Positions 8,668 through 18,160 of a stretch of DNA of 62,439 nucleotides are shown in pieces. Numbering within the stretch: position 1 is the first letter of the stretch; each line of letters starts with the position of its first letter. Source of the DNA: Paenibacillus sp. GSMTC-2017 (lineage in GTDB: Bacteria > Bacillota > Bacilli > Paenibacillales > Paenibacillaceae); NCBI RefSeq assembly GCF_016019935.1, contig NZ_JAECMT010000001.1, forward strand, positions 1,120,334-1,182,772. Direction: 5' to 3'. The translations under genes were made by a program, and so were the position numbers. The notes under the pieces are model-generated. The model searched no databases and had not been told where the DNA came from. It saw nothing but the letters and a program-made list of their open reading frames with translations.

Positions 8668-9758
8668 TGAGTCGATTGCTGCGAATACTTCCTCTGCTTC
8701 TTCTATTCAATGTATTAGGAGGCTGTGGTTTCAAAGATATTGATAAACGCTTTTTCGTTGTCGCAACTGGGTTCGATTTGTCTGGTAATGAAAACAAACC
8801 TTATCGCATCACGCTTCAACTGGCTATTCCATCACCGCAAGTTGAACCGGGGTCTTCTAAAACGCAATATGAAACCATTGATGCACCAAGTATTGCGGAA
8901 GGTATTCGCATGTTGAAATCGTATGTAGACAAAGAACTAGATTTCGGACATTGCAAAATGTTTATTATAGGCGAATCGCTTGCACGCAAAGATATAACTT
9001 TATTAGTAGATTGGATGCTGCGCAGGCGGGATATTCAAAACGTTGCTAATATAGCTGTTGGACGACCAAATGCTGCATCCATCCTTCACATTCAACCTAA
9101 ATCTGAACGATATCCTGGGAATGCTTTGCTGCTTTCATTCGGTGCTGACGGAACAGAATCATCCTACAGTTATGCAGAATCTTTATCAGGACTAGCAAGG
9201 AGAATTTCTGAAAAAGGAATAGATCCGATCCTCTCCATCGTTACCAATCATGGTGATAAAAGCTATATCATTAATCAAGTTGCAATATTCGATAAGACAA
9301 AAATAAAAGCCGTTCTAACACCACCTGAAACACAGTTATTCAATCAACTAACCAATCATTTCACCAAAGCTTCTATGCACGGCATGTTCGGAGGAGCAAA
9401 ACTTGTCGTTGCTATTAATAAACTGCACTCCAGCTTTCAAGTAAAGAATGGGAAAGATACTCCTTTGGTAACCATGAAAGTAAGTATGGAAGTTGTATTT
9501 GAGGAAGCACCGACAGGAATATATGACGTGGACTGGAAACCAATTGAAAAGCAGCTTTCTGAGGAATATGTCAAAGCAAGTACAAAATTACTGAAAAAAA
9601 TTCAACAGACCGATGTCGACCCCTTTGGATTCGGTCTAAGGTATCGAGCAGACCATCCAAAGCAGAGAAACGGAAATGAGTGGAAGAGTGTTTTTGCCCA
9701 GTCTCAATTCGATATTAAAGTTGATATGGAGATCAAAGGAACGGGATTAATTAAATAA
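8667..9758 (+). CDS. Spore germination lipoprotein, GerC/GerKC family
   Basis: A 363-residue lipoprotein, the third receptor subunit. Residues 1-19 form a lipoprotein signal ending at Cys20 (VLGGC), and the opening FKDIDKRFFVVATGFDL is typical of Ger(x)C proteins. It is tethered to the outer face of the spore inner membrane. It is the last gene of the operon; the following hairpin begins within its stop codon region. Confidence 0.92.
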   Translation: MSRLLRILPLLLLFNVLGGCGFKDIDKRFFVVATGFDLSGNENKPYRITLQLAIPSPQVEPGSSKTQYETIDAPSIAEGIRMLKSYVDKELDFGHCKMFIIGESLARKDITLLVDWMLRRRDIQNVANIAVGRPNAASILHIQPKSERYPGNALLLSFGADGTESSYSYAESLSGLARRISEKGIDPILSIVTNHGDKSYIINQVAIFDKTKIKAVLTPPETQLFNQLTNHFTKASMHGMFGGAKLVVAINKLHSSFQVKNGKDTPLVTMKVSMEVVFEEAPTGIYDVDWKPIEKQLSEEYVKASTKLLKKIQQTDVDPFGFGLRYRADHPKQRNGNEWKSVFAQSQFDIKVDMEIKGTGLIK

Positions 9759-9799
9759 TCGGCATACCTTCCTCGAATAGGATGGAATGCCGATTATTT
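9753..9799. terminator. Bidirectional terminator between the germination operon and fni
   Basis: Perfect 13-base inverted repeat (9753-9765 and 9787-9799, core AATCGGCAT/ATGCCGATT) followed by TTTTT on the plus strand. A-rich bases on the other side make it usable by the convergent fni gene. The left arm includes the stop of the GerC-type gene. Confidence 0.85.
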
Positions 9800-9818
9800 T
9801 TGAATCTCACTATTACAT

Positions 9819-10880
9819 TTATTTAAGTGCTAACCTATTTGTACGACGGAGTTGTTCGATTGTACCTACTCCAATACCAAACATAGCGGTTCTAAGTTCA
9901 AATTCAATTCGCTCAAATTGGAGAAGCAATTTCTGAAGAGATACTTCCCTGTTAACACCAGCCGCTTGCGGCAGTAATACTCTACCAAAGCCTGCGTAAT
10001 TCGCGCCCAAGGCAATTGCTTTTGCTGCCTCTACCCCATTACGTAAACCGCCACTTGCAATGACCATCGTATGAGGAGCACACTCTTTTATTTCAATCAA
10101 ACTTTCTGCTGTCGGGATACCCCAATCTGCAAAAGCTTCCGCAGCTTCTCTTCGTACAGGATCATGAACACGGAACTTCTCTACTTGACTCCAGGACGTT
10201 CCGCCTGCTCCTGCAACATCTATAAATGCAACACCTGACTCGCTCAAGCGACGAGCAGTTTCACCGTCTATCCCCCATCCTACTTCTTTAACACCGACTG
10301 GGACAGACACATTCCTACATACCTCTCCAATCTTTTTGAGAAGTCCCTTGAAGTTTGTATCTCCTTCTGGCTGAAATACTTCCTGCAATGCATTTAGATG
10401 AAGGACTAGTGCATTCGCTCCCGATAGGTCAACTGCCCGCTGGCAAGATTCCACCCCAAAGCCATAATTGAGCTGTACAGCTCCAATATTCGCTATGACA
10501 GGAATCGTTGGTGCTTCTTTACGAATGAGGAACGAAGCAGCTAACTCTTCTTTCTCAATTGCCGCACGCATAGAGCCAAGTCCAATGGCCCAACCTCGTT
10601 CCTCCGCTGCAACTGCTAATCTGCGGTTTATTGCACCTGCTTCATCCGTACCACCAGTCATTGAACTAACTAGCAATGGTGTATGCGCTGTTCGACCAAA
10701 CCATTCCGTATTTAGCGACACATCCTCATGCGCCAGTTCTGGCAACGCATTATGTTTAAAGCGATATCGTTCAAATCCTGTTACTATACCCGTTCCATTT
10801 ACCTCTTCTTGCAAGCATATCTGAATATGTTCGCCTTTTCGTTTTGCTGTATCTCCTTCGTGCTGATCAAGCTGACTCAA
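9819..10880 (-). CDS. fni: Type 2 isopentenyl-diphosphate delta-isomerase
   Basis: A 353-residue FMN-dependent enzyme that interconverts IPP and DMAPP in the cytosol. It has the early SSMTGGT motif (about residues 71-77), GLGSMRA, VKEVGWG and the phosphate-binding ASGGLRNG region near 270, in the order found in the IDI-2 family. The start is TTG 10880, preceded by AGGAGGT at normal spacing. It is monocistronic and converges on the germination operon. Confidence 0.95.
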   Translation of the reverse strand: MSQLDQHEGDTAKRKGEHIQICLQEEVNGTGIVTGFERYRFKHNALPELAHEDVSLNTEWFGRTAHTPLLVSSMTGGTDEAGAINRRLAVAAEERGWAIGLGSMRAAIEKEELAASFLIRKEAPTIPVIANIGAVQLNYGFGVESCQRAVDLSGANALVLHLNALQEVFQPEGDTNFKGLLKKIGEVCRNVSVPVGVKEVGWGIDGETARRLSESGVAFIDVAGAGGTSWSQVEKFRVHDPVRREAAEAFADWGIPTAESLIEIKECAPHTMVIASGGLRNGVEAAKAIALGANYAGFGRVLLPQAAGVNREVSLQKLLLQFERIEFELRTAMFGIGVGTIEQLRRTNRLALK

Positions 10881-11046
10881 GGTGCTACCTCCTAAACTTG
10901 TACTCGATTATGAGAGCCGTTTATATATAGAAACGTTAATTGATTGATTATATTTCAATGAAGCTACAGTATCCAAAACTCACCTTTTACAGCATAGCAT
11001 ATTTTTTATCATTTCGCCGTCATGCATCTTTCTCTCACTCATTTAT

Positions 11047-11100
11047 GATCATTTCAATCATTTAATTGAAAATGCCAATCATTTTTATTGTGTAATCATT
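11047..11100 (+). promoter_or_regulatory. Cluster of ATCATT direct repeats upstream of nagB
   Basis: Four near-identical (A/G)ATCATT(T) units start at 11047, 11056, 11077 and 11093, about 85 to 135 bases before nagB. Such clustering suggests binding sites for a regulator of the nag operon. No nagR gene is adjacent, and the DeoR gene at 13629-14411 is one possible partner. The surroundings are A/T-rich, so chance is a real alternative. Confidence 0.35.
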
Positions 11101-11182
11101 GATTTTCATATACACTTAAATCATATCATCATGTCTTTATTGATCGGAAATACCACATTATAATCAATCAGGAGGTACGACC

Positions 11183-11908
11183 ATGGACATTAAAATTTTT
11201 GAAACTACAGAACAACTTGATCAATTCGCTGCTGAACTATTCTCTGAACTTATTACTAAAAAACCTAATGCGGTATTGGGTCTTGCAACTGGATCGACAC
11301 CTATTAGCATTTATGCCAAAATAGTAGAGAACCACAAAAATAATAAAGTGAGCTTCAGCGGTGTTACAACTTATAACCTTGATGAATACGTAGGACTAAC
11401 ACCGGACAATGATCAAAGCTACGCCTATTATATGAACAAGCACCTATTCTCACATATCGATATTCCTGCGATTCAGACTCATCTTCCTGATGGCATGGCT
11501 GAAGACCCGCAAGCAGAGTGTGTACGCTACGAGCAATTGATTAATTCGCGTCCAGCTGATATTCAGCTACTTGGTCTTGGTCATAACGGTCACATCGGAT
11601 TTAATGAGCCTGACGAGAATCTCTCTGGCGGAACACATGTCGTTAAGCTAAAAGAAGAGACTCGCGAAGCAAACGCACGCTTCTTCGCATCGATGGATGA
11701 AGTTCCTACGGAGGCATTCACGATGGGTGTTGGTTCCATATTGAAGGCTGATACGATTTTGTTAGTTGTACGCGGTTCCGACAAAGCTAGAATTGTTAAA
11801 GAAGCTTTGACTGGACCAATTACAACTCAAGTGCCTGCTTCCCTATTGCAGACACATCCACGAGTAATCGTATTGCTAGATCGCGAAGCTGGAAGGATGC
11901 TGAGCTAA
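11183..11908 (+). CDS. nagB: Glucosamine-6-phosphate deaminase
   Basis: A 241-residue enzyme converting glucosamine-6-phosphate to fructose-6-phosphate and ammonia. The signature LGLGHNGHIGFNEP lies near residue 131, with the N-terminal GLATGSTP phosphate loop and YNLDEYVGL substrate motif also present. AGGAGGT precedes ATG 11183. The stop is followed directly by the nagA start (TAAATG), so they form a nagB-nagA operon in the order opposite to many Bacillus nagAB operons. Confidence 0.96.
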   Translation: MDIKIFETTEQLDQFAAELFSELITKKPNAVLGLATGSTPISIYAKIVENHKNNKVSFSGVTTYNLDEYVGLTPDNDQSYAYYMNKHLFSHIDIPAIQTHLPDGMAEDPQAECVRYEQLINSRPADIQLLGLGHNGHIGFNEPDENLSGGTHVVKLKEETREANARFFASMDEVPTEAFTMGVGSILKADTILLVVRGSDKARIVKEALTGPITTQVPASLLQTHPRVIVLLDREAGRMLS

Positions 11909-13090
11909 ATGACAGGGAATGCTTCTTCTTGGAACATTAGCAATGTCAATGTCGTTCTTGAGAATGAGGTTATTAGAGGAACTGTATTTGTTAAGGACGG
12001 AATCATACAAGAAGTTATTGCTGGAGGATCTGTTGATAACACGGAGCAACTAGATGTCCTCACTATTGATGGCAAAGGCGGCTGGCTTCTGCCAGGCTTC
12101 ATCGACGTTCATGTTCACGGTGGATTTGGTGGCGACTTCATGAATGCAGATCGTGAGAAATATGATCGCATTACGAAGTTCCATGCATCTAACGGAACAA
12201 CAGGTATGCTCGCAACAACAATGACTGCTTCTAAAGAAGCAATTGAAGCGGTTCTGAGCGCTGTTGCTAATTATCAAAAGGATACGATGCCAGGTGCTTC
12301 ACTACTCGGTGTTCATCTAGAAGGACCTTTTATTAGTGAGAAGTGGCCTGGTGCACAAAACCCTGCCTATATTCGTGATCCAGAGCTAAATTGGCTTAAA
12401 GCTTGGAACGAACAATATCCCGGGTTAATTCGTTTACTTACGCTTGCTCCTGAGAGAGCAGGTGCCAAAGAAACGATTGCTTGGATGGCTGAGGCGGGTA
12501 TTATTGCTGCGGCTGGTCATACTGATGCGGTATATTCGGAAATCATATCAGCTGCTGATGTTGGATTAACGCATGCTGTTCATACGTATAATGCAATGCG
12601 TGGTCTTCATCATCGCGAACCTGGCACACTTGGCGCAGTATTAACCGATGATCGCATCTATGCAGAAGTAATAGCAGATGGCGAACATGTCCATCCTGCT
12701 GCAATTGCTCTTTTCTTAGCTGCCAAACCGCTTGAAAAGGTCATACTCATCACAGACGCTATTGAAGCATCAGGCATGCCTGATGGTGAATACGATCTAG
12801 GTGGTCAAGCTGTAACTGTCAAAAATGGAACAGCGCGTCTTTCTGGTACTAACACATTAGCAGGCAGCAGCTTATCCATGATTGATGCATTTCGATATAT
12901 GCTGGCAAACACGAAGCTTACAGTTAATGAAGTTAGTCAACTTGCTAGCGCTAACCCCGCTAGAGAACTTGGTCTATACGAACAAAAAGGTTCAATAGCT
13001 ACAGGAAAACATGCTGACCTTGTATTAACCGATTCTGAGTTTAACGTTGCTCAAACTTGGGTACAGGGACGTACGGTGTTTAGTAAGTAA
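11909..13090 (+). CDS. nagA: N-acetylglucosamine-6-phosphate deacetylase
   Basis: A 393-residue amidohydrolase that removes acetate from GlcNAc-6-phosphate and feeds NagB. It has the metal site IDVHVHGGFGGDF (about residues 61-73), HLEGPFI near 134, GHTDA and HTYNAM, and the catalytic ITDAI near 282. There is no gap after nagB, so translation is probably coupled. A strong terminator follows. Confidence 0.96.
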   Translation: MTGNASSWNISNVNVVLENEVIRGTVFVKDGIIQEVIAGGSVDNTEQLDVLTIDGKGGWLLPGFIDVHVHGGFGGDFMNADREKYDRITKFHASNGTTGMLATTMTASKEAIEAVLSAVANYQKDTMPGASLLGVHLEGPFISEKWPGAQNPAYIRDPELNWLKAWNEQYPGLIRLLTLAPERAGAKETIAWMAEAGIIAAAGHTDAVYSEIISAADVGLTHAVHTYNAMRGLHHREPGTLGAVLTDDRIYAEVIADGEHVHPAAIALFLAAKPLEKVILITDAIEASGMPDGEYDLGGQAVTVKNGTARLSGTNTLAGSSLSMIDAFRYMLANTKLTVNEVSQLASANPARELGLYEQKGSIATGKHADLVLTDSEFNVAQTWVQGRTVFSK

Positions 13091-13114
13091 GAGATAACAT
13101 CTGCTAGAAAAATG

Positions 13115-13167
13115 AAAAGGCGCTATTTCAGAAGTAGATGATTCTACCGATGAAATAGCGCTTTTTT
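13115..13167 (+). terminator. Rho-independent terminator of nagBA
   Basis: Stem AAGGCGCTATTTC / GAAATAGCGCTT (13115-13129 with 13152-13162) followed by a run of six Ts, starting 25 bases after the nagA stop. Confidence 0.9.
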
Positions 13168-13628
13168 CAATGTAGCTAAAGAAGTGGATAGTGTGACCCT
13201 CTCCAGCGAGATAAGATTCCTTCACTACGATATCAATATTTCAAGAACGTCTTGTTTAACAAGCGAGTTTTTCTATCACTCACCGCTATGGGCATATTCT
13301 AAACGCATATATACTTTTATTTTCATCATTATGCTGATGATTTCGAGTATTAAGCGCAATTATACATTTATTCTCGGGGTTTGAAATGATTTGACTAATT
13401 TTAAGAGTAAAAATACACTTCATTCACCCGTGTGGTCCGATGCTCTCACAGAATGTAATAATAAGCTCACACTTTCTCTCGATCTATGCCTCACAACTAG
13501 CCAATCTCGGATATAACCACAATACGAATAAAAAGGGCTAGCCCATTCTAAACAGTACCCTATCGAATAGACACTTTGAAAAAAGTCTATCTGTAGGGGA
13601 CTGTTTATTTCTGAGTAGCCCCGTAATA
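13168..13628. other. Gene-free stretch with imperfect inverted repeats
   Basis: About 460 bases without a credible gene. Two structures are visible: a self-complementary GGGCTAGCCC at 13535-13544 with a T-run on its minus-strand side, and an imperfect 21-22 base inverted repeat at 13551-13605 listed next. Together they may terminate the DeoR transcript or be the remnant of a lost mobile element. Confidence 0.5.
13551..13605. repeat. Imperfect inverted repeat, possible terminator or mobile-element relic
   Basis: The left arm (13551-13572, AACAGT..CCCTA..ATAGAC) pairs with the right arm (13585-13605, GTCTAT..TAGGG..ACTGTT) with a few mismatches, around a 12-base A-rich loop. It lies just after the DeoR stop on the minus strand. 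Its length and layout recall insertion-sequence ends, but there is no transposase or target duplication. Confidence 0.5.
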
Positions 13629-14411
13629 TTAATCTGTTACGTAAATAGAAACGTTTTGACGATTTAGTTCTTCAGCAACATCACCTGTTAGCGGCGAGTC
13701 TGTTATTACAGCACGTAGCTCTGATAGAGCCGCAATCGAAAACAATGAAGTTCTATTCGTCTTCGTATGGTCGAACACTGCATACGTTGCTTGTGATCGC
13801 TTAATGAGCGCTTTGGCGATTTGTGCTTCTTGTTCTGAATAGCTGGATATTCCGCCTATCGCAGAAATGCCATCAACACCAATAAACATCTTGCCAATGT
13901 GAAGTTGCGAAATCATCCCTTCTCCAAGCGGTCCGCAGAGCTCAAAGCTATTATGTCGCATGATGCCACCCGTTACAACAACTTGTATCTGGCTTCCTGC
14001 GAGTTCCATCGCGATGTTAACTGCATTCGTTACTACCGTAATTCCCTTACGGGATTTAAGTAGTTTCGCAAGTAGAAAATTCGTTGACCCACCAGACATT
14101 CCAATGATGTCACCTTCAACAATATGAGATGCGGCGAGCTGTGCGATCTTTTCTTTTTCCAGAATGGACAGACCTTCCTTCTCTGCGAAGTGGAGCTCTC
14201 TCATCGTACCCATTCCATCGTACATCGCCCCGCCTATCGTTCGAATGACAGGGTATACCTCTTCCATCTGCTCTAAATCTCTACGAGCAGTAGCTTCCGA
14301 ACAACCAAAACGTTCCACCATTTCAGCTATCGTAACTCGCCCTTGACCCTTAAGTAGCTGCAAAATTGCTTCACGCCTGCGTTGTCCTTTAGATCCGTTC
14401 CCTTCGGCCAT
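13629..14411 (-). CDS. DeoR-family transcriptional regulator
   Basis: A 260-residue repressor-type protein. The N-terminal winged helix (QRRREAILQLLKGQGRV through ATARRDLEQME, about residues 8-55) matches the DeoR signature, followed by a DeoR C-terminal sensor domain with the GGS and GVDGI motifs that bind a phosphorylated sugar. I chose ATG 14411, two bases after the stop of the sugar kinase gene. An earlier in-frame ATG at 14429 would overlap that gene and has no ribosome binding site. It is co-transcribed with the upstream kinase, whose substrate or product is the likely effector. Confidence 0.9.
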   Translation of the reverse strand: MAEGNGSKGQRRREAILQLLKGQGRVTIAEMVERFGCSEATARRDLEQMEEVYPVIRTIGGAMYDGMGTMRELHFAEKEGLSILEKEKIAQLAASHIVEGDIIGMSGGSTNFLLAKLLKSRKGITVVTNAVNIAMELAGSQIQVVVTGGIMRHNSFELCGPLGEGMISQLHIGKMFIGVDGISAIGGISSYSEQEAQIAKALIKRSQATYAVFDHTKTNRTSLFSIAALSELRAVITDSPLTGDVAEELNRQNVSIYVTD

Positions 14412-14413
14412 AT

Positions 14414-15370
14414 TTAACGTTCCACCCATGCTTTAGCTGACATACGTTGCTCTACAACTTCCCACTCAGGCAACGCTTCCCAATCGCCACGCATCTGAAC
14501 AACAAGTGATCCATTAATACTTGCTAGTCGCACTGCTTCAGCAGGCTCCATACCTTTCATAATTCCTGCTAAGAAACCAGCACAGAAACCATCACCTGCA
14601 CCTACTGTATCTACAACTGTTTCAGCAGGATAGAACGGAATGGAAATCTCATTTTCTTTGTCCAAGACAACAGTAGAGTCGCCAAGCCCTTTAATAACAG
14701 TGACCCCTTTTAGATCAAGCAATTTTTTCTTAATCTGCTCGTAATCATCCGTATTATAAAGCAACTTTAGTTCGTCCCATCCTGGCAGGAAAAAATCAGC
14801 GTCTTCTGCGAAAGGAAGAAGCGATTCTCTAGCTTCTTCAATAGTCCAAAGCTTAAGGCGCAAGTTCGGATCAAAACTGACAAGCACACCAGCATCTTTA
14901 GCAATATCTATTGCACGACGAATCGTTTTACGACAGTTGTCGCTTAATGCTGCTGTAATTCCCGTCACATGAAGCAGCTTAGCCCCACGGATATAGTTTT
15001 CATCTAAATCCTCGGGACGCATTTGGCTTGCTGCTGAATGTTTACGGTAATAATGTACAGCTAGCTTGCCTGCAATATGCTCGCGAAACATCATGCCGGT
15101 TGGTGCCTCATTGTTTAGTCGTGCTCGAGAGACGTCAACACCTTCTCCTCGCAGCGCTTTCAAAATAATTTTGCCGAAAGGATCGTTCCCAAGCGCTCCG
15201 AACCATCCCACCGAAGAACCAAGTCTTGCAAGTCCAATTGCGACATTGCTTTCTGCTCCTCCGAAACTTTGCTCAAGTGTGGCTGCACGTTCAATTGATT
15301 TATGTTCTTGTGGCATAAACAATGCCATAGATTCGCCAAATGTTACGATTTCAGGTGAACTTTCACGCAC
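14414..15370 (-). CDS. kdgK: PfkB-family sugar kinase, probably 2-keto-3-deoxygluconate kinase
   Basis: A 318-residue ribokinase-family enzyme. It has the N-terminal GGAESNVAIGLARLG motif near residue 37 and the catalytic DTVGAGDGFCAGF motif near residue 255, with Asp in GAGD as the catalytic base. The opening IVTFGESMALFMP is typical of KdgK-type members, which phosphorylate 2-dehydro-3-deoxygluconate. The start is GTG 15370 preceded by AGGGGGA. It forms a unit with the DeoR gene downstream. No KDPG aldolase is next to it, so the substrate is an inference from family resemblance. Confidence 0.82.
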   Translation of the reverse strand: MRESSPEIVTFGESMALFMPQEHKSIERAATLEQSFGGAESNVAIGLARLGSSVGWFGALGNDPFGKIILKALRGEGVDVSRARLNNEAPTGMMFREHIAGKLAVHYYRKHSAASQMRPEDLDENYIRGAKLLHVTGITAALSDNCRKTIRRAIDIAKDAGVLVSFDPNLRLKLWTIEEARESLLPFAEDADFFLPGWDELKLLYNTDDYEQIKKKLLDLKGVTVIKGLGDSTVVLDKENEISIPFYPAETVVDTVGAGDGFCAGFLAGIMKGMEPAEAVRLASINGSLVVQMRGDWEALPEWEVVEQRMSAKAWVER

Positions 15371-15451
15371 AACATAATCCCCCTATTCGCTTGCTAACAG
15401 TCTGGTTGAAAACCTGTTAACCTGCAATCCGTTCTTTATTTATTCCATTAC

Positions 15452-15871
15452 TTAGAAGTGGAATAACATAAAATAAATATTCACAATATACAGAAGCAGA
15501 ACAATAAAGCTAAGTACTCTAGCTTTTTTAATATGAGCTGTAGTGCTTTGTCCCGCAGAAATAGACGATACAACAAGCTTAAGTGGTTTTGTAATAATAC
15601 CGCCAACTGCAGCAATACCAAGGAACAATACCGTTACGATAATCATCCATGCAACCGCATAGTCACCTTGAGACATTAAATATCCACCAGTGATGAACTG
15701 TAAGATGAGGAAATATTGAGCGATTCTATTCGCAGACAATAGTCCTTCAGCAAGTCCTTGTTGACCTACTCCTGCAAGATTCGAAGCTTTTCCAATCATA
15801 ATGGGCAGGACAACATAAAATCCCATCCCAACTGCACCTAGCACATGCAGCATTAACATAATTTCATACAT
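15452..15871 (-). CDS. Small four-helix membrane protein
   Basis: A 139-residue protein with four predicted membrane helices (about residues 3-27, 47-69, 72-98 and 115-138) and little else. The first helix contains His9 and the pattern is reminiscent of DUF2269/CopD-like small membrane proteins, but I cannot assign it firmly. AGGAGG precedes ATG 15871. It lies between recQ and kdgK on the same strand, with no obvious functional tie to either. Confidence 0.72.
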   Translation of the reverse strand: MYEIMLMLHVLGAVGMGFYVVLPIMIGKASNLAGVGQQGLAEGLLSANRIAQYFLILQFITGGYLMSQGDYAVAWMIIVTVLFLGIAAVGGIITKPLKLVVSSISAGQSTTAHIKKARVLSFIVLLLYIVNIYFMLFHF

Positions 15872-15984
15872 TGTAATTCCTCCTGTTTATGTACATATAC
15901 CTAGTAGTTTATCAGAAACCTAACTATTTTCAAATGCGCAGTACTTCAATATCTTGTAGATTTGTAGTCAATTCACTATAGCTT

Positions 15985-18141
15985 CTAGCTACCATTCATC
16001 TTATATTTGCTAATGACTCCATGAATGGCGAAATAAGTAACTTCTGAAGGGAGCTCGTCTTTAATTGGCTTTAACTTCTCTATACCGACCTTCTCAATAG
16101 CTGACAAAATCACTTCTTCTTGATCAGGAGGTATAATTCGCTCCCAATCCACCTCATGCCCTTCATCTGTACAGCGAATAATATGACCTTCCACCGTTAC
16201 TTGGCTGAATCCTCTCTCTTTAGCAATATCTTTTGTTGACTTGCCTTCCATAAACAATTCAAAAGATAACATATGGCTGGGACGCTCATCTCCCGCTCGA
16301 TAGGCAACAGGTGTTTTACGGGGCCGTATTGAATCAGTTCTATTGCCAGTTGTTTCTGATCCTCCACCTTGACTAATGACTACAGAAATGAGATCTTCTC
16401 CGTATTTATCCGCTTTCGCAGTACCGATACCTTTAATGTTCAGAAGCTCATTTATTGATGAAGGTCTAGCATTAGCGATATCTCTTAAAGTAGCATCAAA
16501 GAACACCATGAATGGAGGTACTCCTTCCAGCGCAGCAGCTTCTCTACGCCATTGCTTCAAAGCATCGAACAACGGTGAAGCAGTAAAGTCATCGCTCGTC
16601 GTTGCTTGCTTCACGCTTGCTCTTACTCTTTGCGTTATCGCTTCTCTTCCCTCAAGAACTGGCAATGCGTTCGCAGTAAGTGAAACCATCGGATATTGAC
16701 CTTCACTTAAACGCATATAACCTTCTGCAACGAGCCAATAGAGCCAGTCCGCTACTTCCTTCTCAGGCAAATGGCGCATCAATCCATACGTAGACAATCG
16801 ATCAAGTCCAAACTCAAGTAATCGCTTGTCACGCGAACCTTTGAGCACCTTCGCCGCCATCATAACGCCGAATCTCCCCTTCATCCGCCCCACACATGAA
16901 AGTGCCATCTTAGCATCTTCCGTACGATTAACGGGTTCACTCTTATCGAGACAACTACTACACTTACCACAAGTCGGGACATTGCTTTCTCCAAAATAAT
17001 CAACGATAAATTGTTGTAGACAACGCTGCGTCCGGCTATAATTCATCATTAAATTAAGTTTAGACATTTGCACAGACTTACGATCTAAATCACCTGTCCC
17101 TTGTTCAATCAAAAAGCGTTGTACTTGCATATCCGCAGGTTCAAAAAGCAGAATACAATCACTTTCTTCTCCGTCCCTTCCAGCTCTGCCTGCTTCTTGA
17201 TAATAAGATTCAAGGTCGCCGGGCATTTGCCAATGTAGAACGTAACGAACGTTAGGCTTGTCTATCCCCATACCGAATGCATTAGTCGCAACCATCACTC
17301 GAATATGATCAAATCGGAATTTCTCTTGTGTATCTGCACGTTCTGTATCTGTTAAACCACCATGATATTTCCCAGCTTCTACACCACCCTGCTGAAGCAA
17401 AGAGCAAACTTCCTCCGCTTCCTTCCGCGTAGCTGTATATATAATGCCAGACTGCTCCTTCCTTTCGCTCACGAACTGCTTAAGGAAACTTTTCTTCTGA
17501 ACTCCTGTTACTACAGACAACGACAAGTTCGGTCTAGCGAAGCCAGTAACATACCTGCTCGGTTCTCTTAGTCTTAACATTTCAACAATATCATCGGCGA
17601 CTTCTGTTGTAGCTGTAGCAGTAAATGCTGCAACAATCGGACGATTAGGCATTCTGCTAAGATGACCAGCTAACTGTCTGTAACTTGGACGGAAATCATG
17701 TCCCCATTGTGATACACAGTGTGCTTCATCGATTGCGATTAGTGGAATGTGCAGTTGTTCAGACAGAGATTGGAACATAGGAGCATCCAATCTCTCCGGA
17801 GCGACGTAAAGTAGCTTATATTCTCCTCGCATTGCATTACGCAATACATCTCGGTACTCCTGTGCTCCTAATGAACTATTAAGAAAAGCAGCAGAAACAC
17901 CCAGTCTTTGCAAACTGTCTACTTGATCTTTCATTAATGAAATAAGAGGAGATATAACTAATGTTGTTCCTGGAAGGAGCATTGCAGGAATCTGATAACA
18001 GACCGACTTTCCTCCACCCGTTGGCAAAATAGCAAGCGTATCCCTTCCTCCTACAATAGACGAAATGATATCTTCCTGCCCTTTACGAAACGTGTCATAA
18101 CCGTATATTCGCTTCAGTAATTGCTTTGCTTGTTCGATCAA
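15985..18141 (-). CDS. recQ: ATP-dependent DNA helicase RecQ
   Basis: A 718-residue 3'-5' helicase used in recombinational repair. Walker A is LPTGGGKS at residues 39-46 and the DEAH box is in DEAHCVSQWGHDFRPSY. The arginine-finger region GRAGRDG, a zinc-binding four-Cys set (CGKCSSC and a preceding Cys), an RQC winged helix and an HRDC domain around residue 520-590 follow. A C-terminal helix-turn-helix extension (about 630-715, with SFELFMEGKSTKDIAKERGF) is typical of longer Firmicute RecQ. The start is TTG 18141 with a GAGGGGGGA ribosome binding site lying three bases after a hairpin (18161-18179). Confidence 0.95.
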   Translation of the reverse strand: MIEQAKQLLKRIYGYDTFRKGQEDIISSIVGGRDTLAILPTGGGKSVCYQIPAMLLPGTTLVISPLISLMKDQVDSLQRLGVSAAFLNSSLGAQEYRDVLRNAMRGEYKLLYVAPERLDAPMFQSLSEQLHIPLIAIDEAHCVSQWGHDFRPSYRQLAGHLSRMPNRPIVAAFTATATTEVADDIVEMLRLREPSRYVTGFARPNLSLSVVTGVQKKSFLKQFVSERKEQSGIIYTATRKEAEEVCSLLQQGGVEAGKYHGGLTDTERADTQEKFRFDHIRVMVATNAFGMGIDKPNVRYVLHWQMPGDLESYYQEAGRAGRDGEESDCILLFEPADMQVQRFLIEQGTGDLDRKSVQMSKLNLMMNYSRTQRCLQQFIVDYFGESNVPTCGKCSSCLDKSEPVNRTEDAKMALSCVGRMKGRFGVMMAAKVLKGSRDKRLLEFGLDRLSTYGLMRHLPEKEVADWLYWLVAEGYMRLSEGQYPMVSLTANALPVLEGREAITQRVRASVKQATTSDDFTASPLFDALKQWRREAAALEGVPPFMVFFDATLRDIANARPSSINELLNIKGIGTAKADKYGEDLISVVISQGGGSETTGNRTDSIRPRKTPVAYRAGDERPSHMLSFELFMEGKSTKDIAKERGFSQVTVEGHIIRCTDEGHEVDWERIIPPDQEEVILSAIEKVGIEKLKPIKDELPSEVTYFAIHGVISKYKMNGS

Positions 18142-18160
18142 TGATTGTATCCCCCCTCAA

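Noticed and set aside
11159..11164. TATAAT just before the nagB ribosome binding site, as a -10 box
   Set aside because: It lies only about five bases before AGGAGGT, so transcription would start inside the ribosome binding site, and no -35 box stands at proper spacing.
13184..13384. 66-codon plus-strand open frame in the nagA-DeoR gap
   Set aside because: No ribosome binding site, odd composition and no sign of conservation; treated as non-coding.
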